Origin: JBGOUJ01 sp041477005 | GTDB lineage: Bacteria; Acidobacteriota; Terriglobia; Bryobacterales; JACQDG01 | DNA: 10,488 bases | NCBI GenBank assembly: GCA_041477005.1 | Contig: JBGOUJ010000229.1 | Location: 1 to 10,488 of the forward strand | Reading direction: 5' to 3' | In this document: piece by piece, positions 7,042 to 10,488 of the stretch | Numbering within the stretch: the first letter of the stretch is position 1 | How the letters are laid out: each line of letters begins with the position of its first letter | Program-made: the position numbers and the translations under genes | The notes under the pieces: model-generated | Told to the model about the DNA's origin: nothing | The model's input: the letters and a program-made list of their open reading frames with translations, nothing else | Databases searched by the model: none

Positions 7042-8210
7042 TGAAAATCACTCGCGTAAAAACCGTCGTGGTGAACGCCCAGATGCGCAACTGGGTGTTT
7101 GTGAAGGTGGAGACCGACCAGCCGGGACTCTACGGCTGGGGCGAGTCGAGCCTGGAGTGGAAAACTCACGCCGTGGCCGGAGCGGTGGAAGACTTTGCGC
7201 CGCTGGTAATCGGGGAAGACCCCACCCGCATCGAGCACCTCTACCAGAAGATGTACCGGCAGTCGTTCTTTCGCATGGGCGTTATCGGCATGTCGGCGAT
7301 TTCGGGAATCGAGCAGGCCTGCTGGGACATTCTGGGCAAATCGCTCGGCGTCCCGGTGTACCGGCTGCTCGGAGGGGCGGTGCGGGAGCGCGTCCGCATG
7401 TACACCCACCTCGGCGGCGGGGAGATGAAAGCCGTCTACGAAACCTTCGACGCGGGGCCGCTGATCGAGCTGGCGCGAAAGGTCATCGAGAAGGGGTACA
7501 CGGCGGTGAAGGTCGTGTTCATCCCCTACTCCGAGCCGCTGATGGGTGTGCCGCCGGTGAAGAAGCTGGCGGAAGTGATGGGGCGGCTGCGGGATGCCGT
7601 CGGCGACAAGATCGACATCATGATCGACTTTCACGGCCGCACCTGGCCGGCGATGGCCGTCAGCTACATTCAGGCCCTCGAAGAATTCCGGCCGTTCTTC
7701 TGCGAGGAGCCGGTCCCGCCGGAGAACATCGCCGCGCTGGCGGAAGTGAAGCGCGCGGTGAAAGTCCCCATCGCCACCGGCGAGCGGCTGGTTACGCGGC
7801 ACCAGTTTCGCGAAGTCTTCGAGCAGCAGGCATGCCACGTGATCCAGCCGGACCTGTGCCACTGCGGCGGGCTCGCCGAAGCGAAGAAGATCGCCGCCGC
7901 GGCCGAGACCTATTACATGGGCGTGGCGCCGCACAACCCGCTGGGTCCGGTGGCCAACGCCGTGGCTTTGCACTTCGCGCTTTCCACGCCGAATTTCCTC
8001 ATCCAGGAAGACATGCTGACCGACGTCCCGTGGCGCTGGGAGGTGGTTCGCCAGAACCTGCGCCGCGAAGCGGGCTACTGGCTCATGCCGGAGGAACCCG
8101 GTTTGGGCATCGAAGTGGACGAGGCGTCCGCCGCCAAGCACCCGTTCGAGCCGGAGGTGCAGCATTCAGAGGTGGCGCGAGCGCCGGACGGGGCAGTCCT
8201 CGATTGGTGA
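7041..8210 (+). CDS. Enolase-superfamily sugar-acid dehydratase, D-galactonate dehydratase-like
   Basis: A 389-residue cytosolic enzyme of the mandelate racemase / muconate lactonizing group. Its closest recognisable relative is D-galactonate dehydratase (DgoD), which turns D-galactonate into 2-keto-3-deoxy-galactonate. The N-terminal capping domain (1-125) includes VKVETDQPGLYGWGES (21-36) and GMSAISGIEQACWDILGK (83-100). The barrel follows. Mg ligands are D196 (DFHGR, 196-200), E222 (CEEP) and E248 (ATGER). By comparison with DgoD, H198 and H298 (APHNPLGP, 296-303) are the acid/base pair and E323 (IQED) completes the site. The ATG at 7041 begins MKITRVKTVVV as in DgoD; an open frame extends upstream to 6861 but lies inside the TIGR03437 gene. 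No transporter, kinase or aldolase of a galactonate pathway is adjacent, so the true substrate may be another aldonate. The gene ends before a heptamer repeat and terminator. Confidence 0.88.
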   Translation: MKITRVKTVVVNAQMRNWVFVKVETDQPGLYGWGESSLEWKTHAVAGAVEDFAPLVIGEDPTRIEHLYQKMYRQSFFRMGVIGMSAISGIEQACWDILGKSLGVPVYRLLGGAVRERVRMYTHLGGGEMKAVYETFDAGPLIELARKVIEKGYTAVKVVFIPYSEPLMGVPPVKKLAEVMGRLRDAVGDKIDIMIDFHGRTWPAMAVSYIQALEEFRPFFCEEPVPPENIAALAEVKRAVKVPIATGERLVTRHQFREVFEQQACHVIQPDLCHCGGLAEAKKIAAAAETYYMGVAPHNPLGPVANAVALHFALSTPNFLIQEDMLTDVPWRWEVVRQNLRREAGYWLMPEEPGLGIEVDEASAAKHPFEPEVQHSEVARAPDGAVLDW

Positions 8211-8221
8211 GGGAGAAAACC

Positions 8222-8256
8222 AAGGCAAAAGGCAAAGTGCAAAAGGTAAAAGGCAA
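8222..8256 (+). repeat. A-rich heptamer repeat array (five 7-nt units)
   Basis: Five consecutive 7-nt units follow the dehydratase stop: AAGGCAA, AAGGCAA, AGTGCAA, AAGGTAA, AAGGCAA. They are strongly A/G-rich against GC-rich surroundings and lead into the stem-loop at 8265. A weakly T-rich stretch after the stem-loop (8284-8296) may be the worn remains of a complementary arm. From memory, similar heptamer arrays occur between genes in Acidobacteria; this was not checked. Confidence 0.7.
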
Positions 8257-8264
8257 AAATAGCG

Positions 8265-8288
8265 GTGCGGCTACCGCCGCACATTTTT
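8265..8288 (+). terminator. Bidirectional intrinsic terminator between convergent genes
   Basis: GTGCGGC (8265-8271) and GCCGCAC (8276-8282) form a perfect 7-bp GC-rich stem with loop TACC, followed by A and five T (8284-8288). Read on the minus strand the same stem is followed after CGCTA by a T-run (complement of the A-run at 8255-8259). It lies between the dehydratase (ends 8210, plus) and the cyclase-like gene (ends 8322, minus), as expected for a terminator serving both. Confidence 0.75.
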
Positions 8289-8321
8289 GACATTTCGCGT
8301 GTAGATTCCGGTCCCCATCCG

Positions 8322-8978
8322 TCAGCCCAGCGTCTTGCGGCCACCGAATACTTTCTCGTACCAGCCGCGCACGCTGAATTCGTTGAGGATGGTAACGTCT
8401 TCACCGTTCGGTCCGAACGCATCGACGGCCTGCTCGGAGTGGTCGGCGTACTGCGCCTCACCGCCATGCTGAACCATCGGAGAGCCGATCCGGCTGTTGA
8501 TGAATTTCTGCACGTCGAGCACTTTCGGGCCCCGACGGTGCGGCTGGCCGAGCAGGGTGCCCACCAGCGCCAGGTTGCGGTGCGCTTGGGTAACGTCGAT
8601 GACATCGTACAGATCGTAGTCTCCGTGGATGTAGCAACCCTGCAACAGCACGCAGCCGTAGTGGCGCGACTTCGGATCGGTGTCCACGGTGTAGACGGAA
8701 CCGAGAAGCGGCTTCATGGCGGCCCAAGCATCCTTCGCCTTCTGGGTCTTGTCCGGTTTGAAGGCCTTCGAGTGGAGGCTCGCGTCGACCACCAGTCCAG
8801 CCAGCTTATAGGGGGGTCTGTCGATATCCGCTGTCTTCGCTTTGCAGTCGATCCGCTTGGGCGTGTAGCCGGGCTTGCCGATGTAGTCGAGCGACGCCCG
8901 GTTGGTCCGCCGAACTAAGATCCAAACCTGAAAGGCATTGGCGGCTTCGAGAAAGATCGATTTGTCTTGAGGTCGCAT
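8322..8978 (-). CDS. Putative ExoY / edema factor / CyaA-like nucleotidyl cyclase domain protein, compact and stand-alone
   Basis: A 218-residue protein without signal peptide or membrane helix. Three blocks occur in the order of the CyaA / edema factor / ExoY cyclase toxins. First is YIGKPGYTPKRIDCKAKTAD (32-51), whose KAKTAD resembles the substrate-binding Lys segment (HAKSSD in CyaA, KGKSS in ExoY). Second is GDYDLYDVID (119-128), where D120 and D122 match the metal-binding Asp pair (ADYDLF in ExoY, DIDMFA in CyaA). Third is MVQHGGEAQY (168-177), where H171 and E174 match the HGTEQ(N/D)N motif, followed by FGPNGEDVTI (188-197) like the INPEGEFIL stretch of edema factor. The spacing is much tighter than in the toxins (49 residues from D122 to H171, against roughly 85-110), and tyrosine replaces the conserved Asn after HGxE. 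Known relatives need a eukaryotic activator (calmodulin or actin); none is evident here. The ATG at 8978 is preferred: a promoter-like sequence ends just upstream. The alignment is by eye, so an uncharacterised family remains possible. Confidence 0.5.
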   Translation of the reverse strand: MRPQDKSIFLEAANAFQVWILVRRTNRASLDYIGKPGYTPKRIDCKAKTADIDRPPYKLAGLVVDASLHSKAFKPDKTQKAKDAWAAMKPLLGSVYTVDTDPKSRHYGCVLLQGCYIHGDYDLYDVIDVTQAHRNLALVGTLLGQPHRRGPKVLDVQKFINSRIGSPMVQHGGEAQYADHSEQAVDAFGPNGEDVTILNEFSVRGWYEKVFGGRKTLG

Positions 8979-8995
8979 AGTCGTCGTCTGCCACG

Positions 8996-9024
8996 ACTGT
9001 AAACTACGGCGGCGCCAGTTGCAA
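8996..9024 (-). promoter_or_regulatory. Possible sigma70-type promoter of the cyclase-like gene
   Basis: On the minus strand TTGCAA (9024-9019) and TACAGT (9001-8996) are separated by exactly 17 nt; each matches the consensus at four of six positions. Transcription would start near 8989, giving an 11-nt leader before the ATG at 8978. This supports that start over the in-frame extension to 9041. No Shine-Dalgarno is visible. Confidence 0.4.
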
Positions 9025-9041
9025 CATTGGGCGCGTGCCAC

Positions 9042-9385
9042 TGGGCCACGACACCCAACTCGCTGGAGATTAACGGAGTGCGCCCCTCACCAATTGTGGC
9101 CCGAGACGATGCTACGGGCGGGCCACTGTCAGCAATGTCGAGTCTTCGCCCCCGGCGGCTTCGAGCCGTCTGTTACCCGGAATTTGCTGGCGAGAAGGGG
9201 ATTGGTCGACAGTAATCGGCTCACCCGGTCATCTTCCGCTTAAGAGCGTATCGGGCCATGGCGCTCCTTTTCCACCGAAGCGCCCGACCGCCAATTGGCG
9301 CTCGATATTTACTTTGGGATCAACCGCTTGCGATTCTCCTCGGCCAGCCTCTCGTTCAATACGGCAGCACTTTTAAGAACGCAGG
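9042..9385. other. Gene-poor stretch with small coding scraps and inverted repeats
   Basis: No complete gene is recognised. Three things can be seen on the minus strand. (1) An open run from 9407 to a TAA at 9309 ends in VLNERLAEENRKRLIPK, which looks like the tail of a lost gene. (2) At 9259 an ATG with AAAAGGAG close upstream opens only 12 codons; a GTG overlapping its stop (9224) opens 31 more (to 9129), neither recognised. (3) GGCGCT at 9260-9265 and 9297-9302 flank AGCGCC at 9279-9284, so two alternative hairpins are possible, and a perfect 12-bp palindrome CGCCAATTGGCG lies at 9289-9300. A further small hairpin, CGGCT/AGCCG, is at 9156-9168. The stretch looks like eroded DNA at an insertion-prone site. 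Confidence 0.5.
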
Positions 9386-9414
9386 TTGACAAGTGTAAAG
9401 CAACAGGCTACACT
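9386..9414 (+). promoter_or_regulatory. Strong sigma70-type promoter of higBA
   Basis: TTGACA (9386-9391) matches the -35 consensus exactly; TACACT (9409-9414) follows after a 17-nt spacer. Transcription should start at about 9421, the first base of the toxin's GTG start codon. Confidence 0.75.
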
Positions 9415-9416
9415 TG
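9390..9416 (+). promoter_or_regulatory. Palindromic operator overlapping the higBA promoter
   Basis: CAAGTGTA (9390-9397) and TACACTTG (9409-9416) form a perfect 8-bp inverted repeat with an 11-nt spacer. The left arm begins in the -35 hexamer and the right arm covers the whole -10. This is the expected place and symmetry for binding of a HigA dimer, or a HigBA complex, that represses its own operon. Confidence 0.65.
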
Positions 9417-9420
9417 ATAG

Positions 9421-9711
9421 GTGAGGATACGGAACTTTGTCCATAAGGGCCTCAAGCGCCTCTATGAGGACGACAACCCGAAGGGGTTGCCGGCCGCATG
9501 CGTGGACAAGCTCCGGAAAATGTTTGGGTTTCTGGAGGCCATGGAAGATCCCGGCGAGCTGCGTGCAATCCCTGTGTGGAAGGCCCACGAACTGACCGGC
9601 GGCCGGAAAGGCGCCTGGAGCCTGCATGTCACGAAGAACTGGCGTCTGACGTTCTGGATCTATCAGGCGGAACAGGAAATATGCGACGTGAATTTTGAGA
9701 ACTATCACTAG
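9421..9711 (+). CDS. higB: HigB-type toxin, RelE superfamily mRNA interferase
   Basis: A 96-residue toxin of the HigB branch of the RelE superfamily. These proteins cut mRNA at the ribosome and are held in check by the neighbouring antitoxin. It shows the usual N-terminus (RNFVHKGLKRLYE, 4-16), the central GGRKGAWSLHVTKNWRLTF (60-78) with the conserved Asn-Trp-Arg N73-W74-R75, and the C-terminal CDVNFENYH (88-96), whose tyrosine-histidine pair corresponds to catalytic residues in studied HigB proteins. The length is typical. The start is GTG at 9421; the promoter places the mRNA 5' end at or next to this base, so the toxin is probably translated from a leaderless message. No Shine-Dalgarno is present. 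The toxin precedes its antitoxin by 17 nt, the reversed order characteristic of higBA. The operator upstream suggests autoregulation. Confidence 0.92.
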   Translation: MRIRNFVHKGLKRLYEDDNPKGLPAACVDKLRKMFGFLEAMEDPGELRAIPVWKAHELTGGRKGAWSLHVTKNWRLTFWIYQAEQEICDVNFENYH

Positions 9712-9728
9712 AGCAAGGAGACAAAGAC

Positions 9729-10028
9729 ATGCGTATGCTGAACCCCCCCCACCCCGGGGACTTCATCCGGACCGAGATCATCGAGCCGCTAGGCCTGTCT
9801 GTGACGGCGGCAGCGGATGTGCTGGGCGTTTCCCGGCCGGCATTGTCCAGCCTGCTTAACGGCAAGGCTGACCTCTCCGGCGACATGGCGCTGCGCATCG
9901 AGAAGGCGCTCGGTCCGAAGATGGACACGCTCATGCGAATGCAGTCCGCCTACGACATCGCCAAAACCCGCACACGCGAGAGTAAAATCAGTGTCCGCCG
10001 CTATCACCCGACAGATGCGCGCGCGTAA
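9729..10028 (+). CDS. higA: HigA-type antitoxin, XRE-family helix-turn-helix protein
   Basis: A 99-residue antitoxin that binds HigB and represses the operon. NPPHPGDFIRTEIIEPLGLS (5-24) is the standard HigA opening; the helix-turn-helix follows at about 24-48 (TAAADVLGVSRPALSSLLNG, 26-45). The last 25 residues are basic and lack a recognised domain. The ATG at 9729 has a strong Shine-Dalgarno, AAGGAG (9715-9720), 8 nt upstream; a second ATG two codons later could also serve. This contrasts with the toxin, which has no ribosome binding site, and may help make antitoxin in excess. A run of eight C (9743-9750) in codons 5-8 could be prone to slippage, and a shift there would destroy the antitoxin frame. 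The next ORF is convergent and begins its stop codon 36 nt downstream. Confidence 0.93.
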   Translation: MRMLNPPHPGDFIRTEIIEPLGLSVTAAADVLGVSRPALSSLLNGKADLSGDMALRIEKALGPKMDTLMRMQSAYDIAKTRTRESKISVRRYHPTDARA

Positions 10029-10064
10029 GACGCACTTCTCCCCATAAGGGGCCGGAGCCTGGGC

Positions 10065-10412
10065 CTACTGTGAAAAGAGCGGATCATTGGTCCTCCCGCG
10101 ATAGGCGCCGCGGTAGGGTAGTTCCCGAATGTCTCCATGACCTGAAGCACTCTTTCGATCCCGATATCGTTTTGCTCTCATAGCGGCTGCTTCCCGCTGG
10201 CATTTGGCCGCCGGGCAGTAATTGAGGCCACGTCTTATGACGCGTCTCTTGGGCTGGTAGGCCTTACCGCAAACGACGCAGAAAACTTGCCCATCCAGCG
10301 CTTTCGCCGCCAATGCAATCTGTACTGCGAGCTCGCCGAACAAATCCGCACCGGTCCAGGTGAGCCCGAGACTTAGATCATCGATCGTTGGTTTGATCCG
10401 GCCGCCCGCCAA
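10065..10412 (-). CDS. Small zinc-finger ORF, probably a 5'-truncated remnant
   Basis: An open frame of 115 codons. Its core, FCVVCGKAYQPKRR (44-57) followed by NYCPAAKC (64-71), has four cysteines (C45, C48, C66, C71) spaced as a zinc-binding site, then a basic helix RAKRYRDRK (79-87). In related hypothetical proteins such a finger sits at the C-terminus after a hydrophobic helix; here the segment LFGELAVQIALAAKALDG (24-41) would be that helix. The only usable start is a TTG at 10412 without Shine-Dalgarno, 11 codons after an in-frame TAA (10448-10446). The frame is intact up to that stop, beyond which the new gene's control region begins on the other strand. It therefore looks like the tail of a longer gene whose front was lost. 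A true small protein cannot be excluded. The function is unknown; nucleic-acid binding is only a guess from the basic helix. Confidence 0.45.
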   Translation of the reverse strand: MAGGRIKPTIDDLSLGLTWTGADLFGELAVQIALAAKALDGQVFCVVCGKAYQPKRRVIRRGLNYCPAAKCQREAAAMRAKRYRDRKSASGHGDIRELPYRGAYRGRTNDPLFSQ

Positions 10413-10434
10413 TTTAGAGAGAAATTTTAGAAGG

Positions 10435-10441
10435 AAGGAGG
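10435..10441 (+). promoter_or_regulatory. Strong ribosome binding site for the gene starting at 10451
   Basis: AAGGAGG lies 9 nt before the ATG at 10451. It is the best Shine-Dalgarno in the window and the main reason for calling the partial gene that follows. Confidence 0.65.
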
Positions 10442-10450
10442 GTCTTTAAG

Positions 10451-10488
10451 ATGAACGTCCCGGTCCATCCGGCGCGAAACATGCTGCG
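10451..10488 (+). CDS. Start of an unidentified gene (first 12 codons, runs off window)
   Basis: ATG at 10451 after a strong Shine-Dalgarno opens MNVPVHPARNML and continues past the window edge. The fragment is too short to assign a family. The upstream 40 bp are AT-rich compared with the surroundings, but no convincing -35/-10 pair was identified. Confidence 0.5.
   Translation, partial: MNVPVHPARNML

Noticed and set aside
6996..8165. Minus-strand open frame of 389 codons
   Set aside because: Antisense to the well-supported dehydratase; the His/Arg/Asp-rich translation is typical of a GC-driven shadow.
8979..9041. Longer start for the cyclase-like protein
   Set aside because: The 21 extra residues are Arg/Trp/Cys-rich and unlike a domain start, and a TTGCAA-17-TACAGT promoter lies within them.
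9156..9168. T-arm-like sequence (CGGCTTCGAGCCG) suggesting a tRNA
   Set aside because: The loop is three bases rather than seven, and no acceptor, D or anticodon arms can be placed around it.
9019..9243. Two overlapping plus-strand small ORFs (9019-9243 and 9027-9215)
   Set aside because: No ribosome site, no recognisable family and low-quality composition; both frames look equally random.
10040..10051. CCCC-ATAA-GGGG hairpin between higA and the convergent ORF as a terminator
   Set aside because: The stem is only four pairs and neither side is followed by a T-run.
1..10488. CRISPR arrays, transposases, rRNA or phage structural genes
   Set aside because: No regularly spaced direct repeats of suitable length, no transposase motifs and no RNA gene signatures were seen on either strand.

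Overview
The window looks like a piece of an Acidobacteriota chromosome, most likely the Solibacter/Bryobacter group (Bryobacterales). The DNA is GC-rich, and the gene at 6208-7020 is a single-domain member of the TIGR03437 family, which is greatly expanded in that lineage. The placement rests on family recognition from memory, not on a search.

Left half (1-6153): a surface- or exo-polysaccharide locus. A tightly packed minus-strand operon reads, in transcription order: polyprenyl-phosphate sugar-1-phosphate transferase (4286-2916), Wzz/GumC-type chain-length protein (2873-1794), family-4 glycosyltransferase (1797-676, TTG start) and an O-antigen polymerase/ligase-like membrane protein (704-1, cut by the window edge). 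Together they cover initiation on the lipid carrier, chain extension, length control and polymerisation. Diverging from it across only 43 bp is a second Wzy/WaaL-type membrane protein with a C-terminal TPR region (4330-6153).

Middle (6154-8321): a secreted TIGR03437 protein is followed, after a perfect-looking 9-bp hairpin that abuts the next start codon, by an enolase-superfamily sugar-acid dehydratase resembling D-galactonate dehydratase with all expected active-site residues. A heptamer repeat array and a bidirectional stem-loop terminator close this segment.

Right part (8322-10488): accessory DNA. It starts with a compact minus-strand protein whose motifs, in order, match the ExoY / edema factor / CyaA class of nucleotidyl cyclase toxins; this is the most interesting gene here. 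Then comes about 340 bp of gene-poor DNA with gene scraps, a higBA toxin-antitoxin pair with a strong promoter, a palindromic operator and an apparently leaderless toxin mRNA, a zinc-finger ORF that is probably a 5'-truncated remnant, and the first 12 codons of a new plus-strand gene behind a strong ribosome binding site. No rRNA, tRNA, CRISPR array or transposase was seen.
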